Part shown: piece by piece, positions 19,450 to 28,294 of the stretch
How positions within the stretch are numbered: position 1 is the stretch's first letter
Layout: each line of letters begins with the position of its first letter
Assembly (NCBI RefSeq): GCF_006716905.1
Contig: NZ_VFPV01000002.1
Location: forward strand, 834,501-898,500
Length of the DNA stretch: 64,000 nt
Origin: Acidovorax temperans
Lineage (GTDB): Bacteria; Pseudomonadota; Gammaproteobacteria; Burkholderiales; Burkholderiaceae_C
Direction of reading: 5' to 3'
The notes under the pieces: generated by a model
Database searches by the model: none
What the model saw: the letters and a program-made list of their open reading frames with translations, nothing else
What the model was told of the DNA's origin: nothing
Made by a program: the position numbers and the translations under genes

Positions 19450-20682
19450 ATGAATCAATCTGCTGTTACAACAAGCCCGCTGTCCGATGGTGTACGAAAG
19501 GCCCTGGAAGTCTCGCTGCGGGGTGTGGAAGAGTTGCTGCCGCAGGACGAGTGGGCCAAGAAGCTGGCGCGCTCCGAATCCACGGGCAAGCCCCTGCGTA
19601 TCAAGCTCGGCCTGGACCCCACGGCACCTGACATCCACATCGGCCACACCGTGGTGCTCAACAAGATGCGGCAGCTGCAGGATCTGGGCCACCAGGTGAT
19701 TTTTCTGATCGGCGATTTCACGACGCTGATCGGTGATCCTTCGGGCCGCAACAGCACGCGCCCGCCGCTCACGCCCGAGCAGATCAAGTTCAACGCAGAA
19801 ACCTATTACACCCAGGCCGCCAAGGTGCTGGACCCCGCCCGCACCGAGATTCGCTACAACAGCGAGTGGTGTGACGCCCTGGGCGCGCGCGGCATGATCC
19901 AGCTGTCGGCCAAGTACACGGTGGCCCGCATGATGGAGCGCAACGACTTCCACCAGCGCTTCACCGATGGCAGCTCGATCAGCCTGCATGAATTCCTCTA
20001 CCCCCTGCTGCAGGGTTATGACTCGGTGGCCCTCAAGAGCGACCTGGAGCTGGGCGGCACGGACCAGAAATTCAATCTGCTGATGGGCCGCCATTTGCAG
20101 CAGGAGTATGGCCAGGAGCCGCAGTGCGTGCTCACCATGCCGCTCTTGGTGGGGCTCGATGGCGTGGACAAGATGTCCAAGTCCAAGAACAACTACATCG
20201 GCATCACCGAAGACGCCAACACCATGTTTGCGAAGGTGCTGTCGATTTCGGACACCCTGATGTGGGACTGGTACACCTTGTTGTCCTTCAAGAGCCTGGA
20301 CGAGATCGCCGCGCTCAAGGCCGAAGTGGCGGGCGGGCGCAACCCCAAGGATGCGAAGGTGGCGCTTGCCAAGGAGATCACGGCCCGCTTCCACAGCGCT
20401 GCAGCGGCCGATGCGGCCGAGCAAGACTTCATCAACCGCAGCAAGGGCGGCGTGCCCGACGATATTCCTGATGTGGCGTTGTCCGGCGCACCTCTGGGTA
20501 TTGGCGCCTTGCTCAAGCAGGCCAATCTGGCGCCATCGACCAGCGAGGCCAACCGTTTGATCGACGGCGGCGGCGTGCGTGTGGATGGCGGTGTGGTCAG
20601 CGACAAGGGCTTGAAGCTGGAGGCTGGCACCTATGTCGTGCAAGTGGGCAAGCGCAAGTTTGCCCGCGTGACGCTGGGCTGA
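19450..20682 (+). CDS. tyrS: Tyrosyl-tRNA synthetase
   Basis: This class I synthetase charges tRNA-Tyr. At 410 residues, the HIGH motif is HIGHTVVL near residue 64 and the KMSKS loop is [12 protein letters not shown]-terminal S4 RNA-binding domain (about 345-410) contains [15 protein letters not shown]. The start ATG 19450 gives the family N terminus. Upstream open frame to 19393 is not supported. Confidence 0.98.
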   Translation: MNQSAVTTSPLSDGVRKALEVSLRGVEELLPQDEWAKKLARSESTGKPLRIKLGLDPTAPDIHIGHTVVLNKMRQLQDLGHQVIFLIGDFTTLIGDPSGRNSTRPPLTPEQIKFNAETYYTQAAKVLDPARTEIRYNSEWCDALGARGMIQLSAKYTVARMMERNDFHQRFTDGSSISLHEFLYPLLQGYDSVALKSDLELGGTDQKFNLLMGRHLQQEYGQEPQCVLTMPLLVGLDGVDKMSKSKNNYIGITEDANTMFAKVLSISDTLMWDWYTLLSFKSLDEIAALKAEVAGGRNPKDAKVALAKEITARFHSAAAADAAEQDFINRSKGGVPDDIPDVALSGAPLGIGALLKQANLAPSTSEANRLIDGGGVRVDGGVVSDKGLKLEAGTYVVQVGKRKFARVTLG

Positions 20683-20704
20683 CCTGACCGGTTTTTTTGC
20701 GGGC

Positions 20705-21879
20705 TCAGTCCTGCCGCATGGCAGGGCTGCGCGCCCGCTCCGGCAGCGCATCTTGCCCCGTGGGCGCTTGGCTCAGCACGACCTGGTTGCGCCCTTGCTG
20801 CTTGCCCTGGTACAGCGCTGCATCTGCGCGGTGTACTGCGTCCAGCAAGTCTTCGCCGGCGCGCACGGCGGCCACGCCGATGGTCACCGTCACATGCAAC
20901 ACTTTGCCTGAACCCACCCTGAACGGGGCGGTGACAACGGCCTGGTGCAGGCGCTCTGCCAGGTCGCGGGCCCCTGCGGTGGGGGTGTCTGGCAGCAAAA
21001 TCAGAAACTCTTCGCCGCCCCAGCGGCAGATCGTGTCGGTGGATCGGGTCACCCCCAGTGCGCGGCGGTAAAAATCCTGCAGCACCAGGTCTCCTGCGCG
21101 GTGGCCATGGGTGTCGTTGATGCGCTTGAAATGGTCCAGGTCACACAGCAGCAGGGCCAGGGGCGGCTCTCTTGCTGCTGCTTTGCCATTTCGCTGCGCC
21201 CCATGTCCATCAGGCGGCGGTTCACGGCGCCAGTGAGGGGGTCGGTGGACGCTTCCTTTGCCAGCGCGGCCTGCGCCTGGGTCACCATGTTGTAGTAGCC
21301 GCGCGAGAGGACGATGAAGGCCAGCAGCAGCGTGACGATGTTCTGGTAGCGCAGCAAGTCCAGCACGGTGTCGTCCAGAAGGTACTGAGGTGGGTTGTTG
21401 TCACTCCAGCCGTCCAGGCCCAGGTAGATGGCAGACAGGCACAGCGCAATGGCGTTCTTGGTCATCCGGTGTTCGCTGGATGACAGCATGGCCACCGGCA
21501 CCACGGGCAGCATCAGGTAATGAAAGCCCGCCTCCCAGCCGATGACCACCGTGGCGGCGATGGCGTGCACGGTGATCTCGGCGATCAGCACCAGGGATGC
21601 GGCCCTGACGTGGCGGTCGGTGCGCGACAGCCAAAACGCAACGCAATGGGTGAGCACGCTGGCCACATTCAGCCAGGCCAGTGCATCGACTTTGGCCCAC
21701 ACAAAAAGCGCGATGTACAGGCTGTGCACAAGCACACACAAGGCCGACGCCTGGCGTATCAGCAGGCGAAAGTTGTCGTTGCGGGCCTCGATCGGGTGCA
21801 TGGTGGCGGCAGGGGTGGGGCCGTGGTCAGCGGGGTGCCCCGGCTTGGTGTGATCGGGTGGTGCGGTGGGGCAGCCCAT
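20705..21879 (-). pseudogene. Membrane diguanylate cyclase (GGDEF) interrupted by a frameshift
   Basis: The first part, from ATG 21879 or more likely 21801, encodes six or so membrane helices and the start of a GGDEF domain (TDPLTGAVNRRLMD). The rest continues in another frame with the CRWGGEEFLILLP active site. The break falls in a run of four G at 21160-21163 (C on the coding strand). Adding one base restores the family sequence LALLLCDLDHFKRIND across the junction. As written, the product would lose its catalytic half and make no cyclic di-GMP. A sequencing error in the homopolymer would explain it equally well. Confidence 0.8.
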
Positions 21880-21940
21880 GGCCAGTGCGAAGTGTCCTCC
21901 GAGAGGCTGCGGCGGTGACTGGTGTTTTCACGGGGGCCTT

Positions 21941-22936
21941 TCAGTCGTGGTGGTCTTGCGTGTCGGGGTCGGGCCCATCGCCAATGGCCGCACGCGTGAT
22001 TTCAGCCTGCGCCGCCAGCCAGGTGCAAAACGCCTTGACTTCGGGGCGCTGTGCGCTACGCGGGCCCACCATGAGCCAGTAGGCCAGCGGGGTGTCGATG
22101 CGGTGCTGGGGCAGCACCTCCAGCAGGTCCCCCGCTGCCAGCGCGTCGGCAATCAGGGGCATGCGCGACAGCGCCAGCCCCTGGCCGCTCAGGGCGGCCT
22201 GGGCAATCTGGTGCGCGTAGTTGAAATACAGCCAGCGCTCGGGCTGCAGCTTGTCCACGCCGTGGATGTCCAGCCAGCGCCGCCAGCTCAGCCATTCCAG
22301 GTGGGCGGAGCGGTGCGCGTCGCTGGCCTCGATCAGGGTGAACTGTGCCACGTCGGCCGGTGTGCGCAGCTCGGGCTTGCCTTTGAGCAGCCAGGGGCTG
22401 GCCACCACGGCCAGCTGCTCGCCAAACAGGCGCATGCCGCCTTGCGTGGCGGGGCCGGGCACGCTGTAGCGCAGTGCCAGGTCCACGTCCGAGGTGTCCA
22501 GGTCCAGCTGCGCGTCGCTGGCATCAATGCGAATGTCGATACCGGGGTGGTCGCGCTGGAATTCCTCCAGCCGGGGGATGAGCCACATCGATGCAAAGCT
22601 GGCCCAGGTGGTGATGGCCACGCTGCGCCGCCCGGCCGTCTGGCGCACCAGCCGCACGGCGGCGTCCATGCGCTCAATGGCCGGCCCCACGGCGCGGTGC
22701 AGCTGTGCCCCGGCGCTGGTCAGCTCCACCGCACGCGTGTGGCGGAGGAACAAAGGCACGCCCACCTCGTCTTCCAGCGCCTGGATCTGCCGGCTGACCG
22801 CCGACTGGGTGAGCGCCAATTCATCCGCCGCCGCGCGGAAGTTGAGGTGCTTGGCCACGGCCAGAAAGGCGCGCCAGTGGCCGGTGGCAACAGCCCGGGT
22901 GCGGACGATGGCGGGGGCGTTTTCGGCAGGAGTCAT
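21941..22936 (-). CDS. LysR family transcriptional regulator, GcvA-like
   Basis: This 331-residue regulator has an N-terminal winged helix (FRAAADELALTQSAVSRQIQ, about residues 30-49) and a periplasmic-binding-like effector domain (DVDLALRYSVPG and GLALSRMPLI). The start ATG 22936 is favoured over the upstream in-frame start at 22966. Its divergent neighbour was probably the DUF2917 gene at 24642, now separated from it by an insertion sequence. The target and effector are unknown. Confidence 0.88.
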   Translation of the reverse strand: MTPAENAPAIVRTRAVATGHWRAFLAVAKHLNFRAAADELALTQSAVSRQIQALEDEVGVPLFLRHTRAVELTSAGAQLHRAVGPAIERMDAAVRLVRQTAGRRSVAITTWASFASMWLIPRLEEFQRDHPGIDIRIDASDAQLDLDTSDVDLALRYSVPGPATQGGMRLFGEQLAVVASPWLLKGKPELRTPADVAQFTLIEASDAHRSAHLEWLSWRRWLDIHGVDKLQPERWLYFNYAHQIAQAALSGQGLALSRMPLIADALAAGDLLEVLPQHRIDTPLAYWLMVGPRSAQRPEVKAFCTWLAAQAEITRAAIGDGPDPDTQDHHD

Positions 22937-23148
22937 GGGGTGTGATTGATGCACTATCGGAATCAATAGGGTAGCGCGTTGTCATTGGACTGTGCAGGCC
23001 CGCGCGCGCACGATGCGGGCCTATGGACCCTCTGCACAAACCACCGCGCCGTGTGCATCTGCGGTCTCGGGCGGTCTGCTGCGTTTTGCGCCTTGCAGCC
23101 CATCCCGATCCGCAGCGCACCCTTGGCCAGCTCGATGCGTGCAGATGG
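22937..23148. other. Spacer between lysR and the insertion sequence
   Basis: No gene is supported here. One clean hairpin is present: AGGCCCGC at 22996-23003 pairs with GCGGGCCT at 23015-23022. The region should hold the lysR promoter and is cut off from the DUF2917 gene by the element that begins near 23149. Confidence 0.5.
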
Positions 23149-23282
23149 CATGGACGTCTCCACCTACACCGCCGTTGGCGCCGTCGGCCTGTTACCCGAT
23201 ACAAGGTGGGGCCTGGCGGTAACGGCATCAAAGTGCCAAAGTGGAAGTTCGTCGCAACCACCTTTGAACCGGAGGCCCCACC

Positions 23283-24326
23283 ATGCAATTTACTGCAACG
23301 CTGCCAGTCATCGGAATGGATATTGCCAAGCACGTGTTCCAGCTGCACGTCGTGGATGCCCAGACAGGCGAGGTCACCCGGCACAAGCTCAGGCGTGATC
23401 GAGTAACCGCATTCTTTGCCAATCGTCAGAAGTCCCTCGTCGCGATGGAGGCTTGTGGCGGTGCGCACCACTGGGCCAGAACGCTGCAGACGCTGGGACA
23501 TGAGGTCAAGCTGCTGCCCGCCAAGCATGTTCGCGCCTTTGTGCTGCGCGACAAGACTGACGCCCGTGATGCCCAGGCCATCTGGGTAGCGGCCCAGCAA
23601 CCTCACATCAAGGCCGTGCCTGTCAAGAACGAGCAGCAGCAAGCTTGCCTGACACTGCACCGTATGCGCGCTCAGCTCATGAAGGTGCGCATCATGCAAA
23701 CCAACGCGCTGCGCGGGTTGCTCTACGAGTTCGGAATCGTGCTGCCTGAGGGGCACCGGGCATTGCTCAAGCTCGTTCAGGACGCACTGGCCAAAGCCCA
23801 GGAACAGCGGCTGCCAGAAGTGGTGGTCGTCAGCATTCAGGATCAACTGCGTCGTATCGACAGCCTGCAGTGCGATATCGATCAGCTGGACAAACGGCTG
23901 GCCTCGATGGTCAAGCAAAACCAGCACATGCTGGCACTGCAAGCCATACCGGGCATCGGTCCGTTGACGGCGACAGCCTTGGTATCTACTGCAACCGACC
24001 TGTCCAGCTTCGAGTCCGGCAGGCAATTCGCCGCCTGGCTGGGACTGACGCCCCGACAGACTGGCACCGGAGGGAAGACCCGGCAGTTGGGGATATCCAA
24101 ACGCGGAGACCCTTATGTGAGGACCATGCTGATGCACGGCGCTCGCGCCGTGATTGCCAGGAGTCAGCGAAGCGGCTGGATCGAGAGACTGTTACTGCGC
24201 CGCCCATACAGCGTGGTGGTCGCGGCGCTGGCCAACAAGCTGGCCCGAACAGTCTGGGCAGTCCTGGTCAAAGGCAAGGCCTTTGACCAGGTGAGATGGA
24301 ATCCGGTCGACCTCGCCGCAGCCTGA
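23283..24326 (+). CDS. IS110/IS1111 family transposase
   Basis: This is a 347-residue recombinase with a RuvC-like DEDD domain followed by a C-terminal transposase_20 domain. The acidic residues appear in GMDIAKHVFQLHV (Asp13), AMEACGGAHHWAR and DKTDARDAQAIW. PGIGPLTATALV and SKRGDPYVRTMLMHGARAV mark the C-terminal domain with its catalytic serine region. The frame is intact, so the element may be active. A coiled region around residues 170-220 links the domains. Confidence 0.93.
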   Translation: MQFTATLPVIGMDIAKHVFQLHVVDAQTGEVTRHKLRRDRVTAFFANRQKSLVAMEACGGAHHWARTLQTLGHEVKLLPAKHVRAFVLRDKTDARDAQAIWVAAQQPHIKAVPVKNEQQQACLTLHRMRAQLMKVRIMQTNALRGLLYEFGIVLPEGHRALLKLVQDALAKAQEQRLPEVVVVSIQDQLRRIDSLQCDIDQLDKRLASMVKQNQHMLALQAIPGIGPLTATALVSTATDLSSFESGRQFAAWLGLTPRQTGTGGKTRQLGISKRGDPYVRTMLMHGARAVIARSQRSGWIERLLLRRPYSVVVAALANKLARTVWAVLVKGKAFDQVRWNPVDLAAA

Positions 24327-24587
24327 GACCACCACAATGAACTGAGAACACCAAACGCTAGGAAACCGTTTTGAAGGAGAGCATGCAAGAAGCTTGTGTG
24401 ATGGGTCAACAGGTCAAACCGGGGTGGGGGCAATCCGATAGGGATACAGGGCATCAAGCCCGATGTGCAGACAGGAGCCTCACCCGCGAATGCCATCAGG
24501 GCCAGCAGGACGAACACCCTGCACCGACAGGCCGTATGTAAGACTGCAAACCCTTCAGACCTTCACGCCGCCGAATCTTGCTCTTCT
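24327..24587 (+). ncRNA. Candidate bridge RNA region of the IS110/IS1111 element
   Basis: These 261 bases between the transposase stop and the right inverted repeat carry no plausible gene. IS110-family elements encode a structured guide RNA in their longer non-coding end that pairs with donor and target DNA. The position fits. I could not fold the RNA or find the pairing loops by eye, so this is an inference from element architecture. Confidence 0.35.
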
Positions 24588-24641
24588 GGAGACGTCCATG
24601 TAAGAGGATCCCTAGACCACTCTTTCATTTAGGAGCCGACC

Positions 24642-25199
24642 ATGCCAGCCCGCCCCCTTGTTCCCCCACTGCAACCCTGCGCGCAGCCTTCGGTGCACCG
24701 CCGCGCGGCAGCGGGGTGCTGGCGCCTGGCACCCGGGCGGGCGTTGTCGCTCGAGCCGCGTGAGTCGGGGGTGTTGCGCATTGCCCGGGGCCGGGTCTGG
24801 TTGAGCGGTGCAGCGCCCGCGCAAGACCTGGTACTGCAGGCGGGCGATGCGCTGGCCGTTGCCGTGGGCCAGCACGTGGTGCTGGAACCCTGGGGATGGC
24901 CGGGAGAGTGCGACGCGCCCGTGCTCTTCCGGTGGGACCATGTGGCCCCGCAGCCCCACCGCCACCAAGCACGCACCCGCGCCGCCCGCGATTGGGAGTT
25001 GGGCGTGGTGCAGCCCTTGCAAGAACTGGGGAGAGCGTTCGCTGGTGCTGGGCGGGCCGTAGGCGCAGCCGCGGTCCAGGTCACGGCAGTGGCGGGGCGG
25101 CTGGGTGCGGGGTTGGCAGGATTTGCCCTGGGCCGGGTGATGGCCACCGCAGCGCCAGGCGAAAAGGAGGTTTGCATGAAAAATGGCTGTAGCGCTTGA
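24642..25199 (+). CDS. DUF2917 domain protein
   Basis: This is a 185-residue protein. The N-terminal half has the DUF2917 cupin-like pattern (ALSLEPRESGVLRIARGRVW and LQAGDALAVAVGQHVVLEPW). The C-terminal half is Ala/Gly-rich and helical (AGAGRAVGAAAVQVTAVAG). The function of DUF2917 is unknown. In related genomes such genes often neighbour a LysR regulator, which fits the lysR gene beyond the insertion sequence. The last residues and the stop lie in a dispersed repeat (25190-25240). Confidence 0.7.
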   Translation: MPARPLVPPLQPCAQPSVHRRAAAGCWRLAPGRALSLEPRESGVLRIARGRVWLSGAAPAQDLVLQAGDALAVAVGQHVVLEPWGWPGECDAPVLFRWDHVAPQPHRHQARTRAARDWELGVVQPLQELGRAFAGAGRAVGAAAVQVTAVAGRLGAGLAGFALGRVMATAAPGEKEVCMKNGCSA

Positions 25200-25240
25200 C
25201 TGTCAAGCACCACTAGCTATCAAAATAATAGCTTTTGATG
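25190..25240. repeat. Dispersed AT-core hairpin repeat, copy 3
   Basis: TAGCGCTTGAC and, after a spacer, AGCTATCAAAATAATAGC mark this copy. It runs in the opposite orientation to that at 3977. It supplies the stop codon of the DUF2917 gene. Confidence 0.65.
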
Positions 25241-25263
25241 CGTTTGGCGCAGGTGGTGTCGGC

Positions 25264-25656
25264 TCACAGCACCAGCGATTCGCGCACCACGTCGAACGCG
25301 GCCAGCGCTGCTTGCCCGTCCAGTTGCTCCAAGCGCGCCAGGGCCTCTTCGTCTTCTACGGTGCTGAATGCCAGGCTGAACTCCCGAAACCGCCGCGCCT
25401 CCAGCAGGCCGTGGTGCACCACTTCCACGTTCACATGGCGTGTGTCGTCGCCGATGCGCTCCATCAGTTTGAGCACTGCCTTCTGCGGCCCTTCCAGTTG
25501 CTGGCAAAAACGTTGGCCGTCAAAGATCAGCAGGCCAGTGATGTCCATGCTGGCATTGGCCGGGCGGGCGTGGGCCGCAATCTCGGCCACCACCTGCAGC
25601 GGTTGGTCGGGGGCGAGGGTGCTCACATAGAGGACTTCGTAGAGTGCGGTGTTCAT
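25264..25656 (-). CDS. BLUF domain blue-light sensor protein
   Basis: This 130-residue single-domain BLUF protein should bind FAD and change its hydrogen bonding under blue light. The key residues are visible: Tyr in ALYEVLYVST near residue 6-10, the Asn in ANASMDITGLLIF, and the Gln in FCQQLEGPQKAV. No output domain is attached, so it must signal through a partner protein. The divergent Crp/Fnr regulator gene begins 134 bases away and is one candidate by position only. Confidence 0.85.
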   Translation of the reverse strand: MNTALYEVLYVSTLAPDQPLQVVAEIAAHARPANASMDITGLLIFDGQRFCQQLEGPQKAVLKLMERIGDDTRHVNVEVVHHGLLEARRFREFSLAFSTVEDEEALARLEQLDGQAALAAFDVVRESLVL

Positions 25657-25790
25657 AAGAGCGGCCCAATATAAGACGCGCCCTGACCGCGCCGCAATGT
25701 ACTAAGACATAGCGCCAGCGGCATGTGTGGCGCCCATGCCCACAGCGCGCGGGCCAGCACCGTCGGCCGCCTGCCTAGAATGGCGCCACC

Positions 25791-26546
25791 ATGAACGCCA
25801 CCCTTCCCACCTCCGCTTGTCCGCCCGCCTGCGATGCCTGCAGGCTGCGGCGCACCGGGGCGTTCACCCCTGTCCAGCCCGAGCAGCTGGACTTCATCCA
25901 GCGCTTTCGGGCAGACACGGCCACGGTGCCCGCAGGCGGCGCTGTGGTGCATGAAAACCAGGACAATGCCCGCCTTTTCACGCTGTATTCGGGCTGGGCG
26001 TTTCGCTACAAAACGCTCAGCGACGGGCGGCGCCAGATCCTGAACTTCTTGCTGCCGGGCGACCTGGTGGGCTTGCAGCAGGAGTTTGGCGATGCCTCGA
26101 TGCACGGGGTGGAGGCGCTTACCGATTGCACGCTGTGCGTGTTCCCCAGCGATGGCCTATGGACGCTGTTTCGCGAGCACCCGCGTCTGGGCTATGACAT
26201 CACCTGGCTGTCGGCGCACGAAGAAGGCCATGTGGACGACCACCTGCTGACGGCTGGCCGGCGCAACGCCACCGAGCGCGTGGCCATGCTGCTCATGCAC
26301 CTGTACCGGCGCATGGAACGCATCGGGCTGGTGGAAGGCGGCTCGGTGGCATTCCCGCTCAACCAGCAGCACATTGCCGATGCGCTGGGGCTCTCGCTGG
26401 TGCACACCAACAAGACGCTGCGGCGCCTGTCGGTCTTGGGTCTGCACGAACTCAAGAACGGGCGGCTGCGCATGCTCAACACCCGGGCGCTGGCGCGCAT
26501 TGCCGAGTATTACGACCGGCCACCCCGGCTGCTGCCCCTGCTGTAG
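25791..26546 (+). CDS. Crp/Fnr family transcriptional regulator
   Basis: This 251-residue regulator has a cyclic-nucleotide-binding-like beta-roll (about residues 35-140) and a C-terminal helix-turn-helix (NQQHIADALGLSLVHTNKTL, about 204-223). The N terminus has CPPACDAC, recalling the Fnr iron-sulfur region, and another pair, DCTLC, lies in the roll. The spacing lacks the third N-terminal ligand of E. coli Fnr, so oxygen sensing is uncertain. An annotation as a Crp/Fnr protein of unknown signal is safest. Confidence 0.87.
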   Translation: MNATLPTSACPPACDACRLRRTGAFTPVQPEQLDFIQRFRADTATVPAGGAVVHENQDNARLFTLYSGWAFRYKTLSDGRRQILNFLLPGDLVGLQQEFGDASMHGVEALTDCTLCVFPSDGLWTLFREHPRLGYDITWLSAHEEGHVDDHLLTAGRRNATERVAMLLMHLYRRMERIGLVEGGSVAFPLNQQHIADALGLSLVHTNKTLRRLSVLGLHELKNGRLRMLNTRALARIAEYYDRPPRLLPLL

Positions 26547-26715
26547 CGCGGTGCCAAGACGCCGCCGCATGACGCAAAAGTGCCTGTGGCGCCCGCTGTA
26601 AAAGCGCAGGCAGCTATTGTTTACATAGCGCGCCAACGCGTGGCGGGCCAGCCCCGATAATCAGCGGCAACCCGCGCGGCGGCTGCCCGCTGCGCCCACC
26701 CACGGATTTGCTCTC

Positions 26716-28134
26716 ATGACTCCACTCGACATCCTCATCATGGCGGCCGGCAAGGGCACGCGCATGAAAAGCCGCACTCCCAAGGTGCTGCAACGCCTGG
26801 CCGGGCGCCCGCTGCTGCACCATGTTCTGGACCAGGCAGCCCACCTGCAAGCCCGCAGCGCCATCGTCATCACCGGCCACGGTGCTACAGAAGTAGAAGC
26901 GGCCACCGCTGGATTTACGGGCGCTACAGGCAGTTTTGACTTGAAATTTGTGCGGCAGGAGCCGCAACTGGGCACCGGCCACGCCGTGCAGCAGGCCGTG
27001 CCCCATTTGCCTGCGGACGGCACGGCGGTCGTCCTCTCGGGTGATGTGCCCCTGACCCAGGCCGACACCCTGCGCGCCCTGGTGGCTGCCAGCGGTGGTG
27101 AGCGGCTGGCGCTGCTCACCGTCACGCTGCCCGACCCCACCGGCTACGGCCGCATCGTGCGCAATGCCGATGGCGCCGTGCAAGGCATCGTCGAACACAA
27201 AGACGCCAGCGATGCGCAACGCGCCATCACCGAGGTGTACAGCGGCATCATGGCCGTGCCCGCACGCCTGCTCACGCCCTGGCTGGCGCGGCTGACGAAC
27301 CACAACGCCCAGGGCGAGTACTACCTGACCGACGTGGTCGCCATGGCCGTGGCCGACGGCGTGCCCGTGGTGGCCCACCGCATCACCGATGCCCTGCAGG
27401 TGGCGGGCGTGAACAGCCCCCTGCAACTGGCCGAGCTGGAGCGCGCCCACCAGCTGCGCCAGGCCCGCGCCTTGATGGAGCAAGGCGTGCGCCTGGCCGA
27501 CCCTGCCCGCTTTGACCTGCGCGACGACACCCGCACCGGCGTGCGTGGGGAGCTGGTCTGCGGCCAGGATGTGGAGATCGACGTGAACTGCGTGTTCACT
27601 GGCCGCGTGGAACTGGGCGAGGGCGTGAGCATTGGCGCGAACTGCTGCATTGCCAATGCGCGCATTGCGGCAGGCGCAGTCATCCACCCCTACACCCACA
27701 TCGACGGCGAAAAGACCGGCGCCACCGTGGGCGAAGGCGCGCTGATCGGTCCCTTTGCCCGCCTGCGCCCCGGCGCGCAGCTGGGCCGCGAGGTGCACAT
27801 CGGCAACTTTGTGGAGGTGAAGAACAGCACGCTGGCCGACGGCGCCAAGGCCAACCACCTGGCCTACCTGGGCGACGCCACGGTGGGCGAGCGCGTGAAC
27901 TACGGCGCAGGCAGCATCACCGCCAACTACGACGGCGCCAACAAGCACCGCACGGTGATTGAAGCGGATGTGCACATCGGCAGCAACTGCGTGCTGGTGG
28001 CGCCCGTCACCATCGGCGCTGGTGGCACGGTGGGTGGTGGCAGCACCATCACCAAGAGCACCGAGCCCGGCGCGCTGAGCGTGGCCCGCGGCAAGCAAGT
28101 CAGCATTGCCAACTGGCAACGCCCAAAAAAATGA
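26716..28134 (+). CDS. glmU: Bifunctional UDP-GlcNAc pyrophosphorylase / GlcN-1-P acetyltransferase
   Basis: GlmU performs the last two steps to UDP-GlcNAc, the precursor of peptidoglycan and lipopolysaccharide. The 472 residues match the family. The N-terminal uridyltransferase has MAAGKGTRMKS and VLSGDVPLT. The C-terminal left-handed beta-helix has hexapeptide repeats (IGPFARLRPGAQLG, VGERVNYGAGSITANYDGAN), with the catalytic His in ANHLAYLGD. glmS lies 1.6 kb downstream on the same strand. Confidence 0.98.
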   Translation: MTPLDILIMAAGKGTRMKSRTPKVLQRLAGRPLLHHVLDQAAHLQARSAIVITGHGATEVEAATAGFTGATGSFDLKFVRQEPQLGTGHAVQQAVPHLPADGTAVVLSGDVPLTQADTLRALVAASGGERLALLTVTLPDPTGYGRIVRNADGAVQGIVEHKDASDAQRAITEVYSGIMAVPARLLTPWLARLTNHNAQGEYYLTDVVAMAVADGVPVVAHRITDALQVAGVNSPLQLAELERAHQLRQARALMEQGVRLADPARFDLRDDTRTGVRGELVCGQDVEIDVNCVFTGRVELGEGVSIGANCCIANARIAAGAVIHPYTHIDGEKTGATVGEGALIGPFARLRPGAQLGREVHIGNFVEVKNSTLADGAKANHLAYLGDATVGERVNYGAGSITANYDGANKHRTVIEADVHIGSNCVLVAPVTIGAGGTVGGGSTITKSTEPGALSVARGKQVSIANWQRPKK

Positions 28135-28136
28135 GG

Positions 28137-28212
28137 CACCCCCTGAGGCGCTTTGCGCCTTCCCCCTCCAGGGGGACGACAGCCTTTGCTGCGGGGCGGC
28201 CCTTGCTGGCTG
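28137..28212. repeat. Intergenic repeat after glmU (CCCCCTGAGGCGC type)
   Basis: CCCCCTGAGGCGC with TTTGCGCCTTCCCCCT and CCAGGGGGACGACAG holds two overlapping inverted pairs (GGCGC/GCGCC and CCCCCT/AGGGGG). It starts two bases after the glmU stop. It resembles a repeat widespread in Comamonadaceae. The second hairpin may stop transcription. Confidence 0.6.
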
Positions 28213-28294
28213 TCCTCGCCTGTGTCTTCGTGCATGGCGCGTTGGTGCCTCGTTGCGCCGTGCGCGCTTCTGTGGCTGGTGGCAGGAGGTGAAA

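Larger units (their letters stand above)
23149..24600 (+). mobile_element. IS110 family element, probably IS1111 group
   Basis: A perfect 13-bp inverted repeat, CATGGACGTCTCC at 23149-23161 and GGAGACGTCCATG at 24588-24600, flanks an IS110-type transposase. Sub-terminal inverted repeats distinguish the IS1111 group from other IS110 elements, which have none; the true ends may lie a few bases outside. The 3' non-coding end (24327-24587) is long and the 5' end short. In the IS1111 group the long end is where the guide (bridge) RNA is expected. Confidence 0.8.

Noticed and set aside
22963..23163. Possible N-terminal gene fragment (ELAKGALRIGMGC) left of the IS110-type element
   Set aside because: No matching C-terminal half occurs on the right side of the element, and no family is recognised.
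25791..25860. Fnr-type iron-sulfur ligand set at the N terminus of the Crp/Fnr regulator
   Set aside because: CPPACDAC is present but the third spaced Cys of E. coli Fnr is missing, so an oxygen-sensing cluster cannot be claimed.
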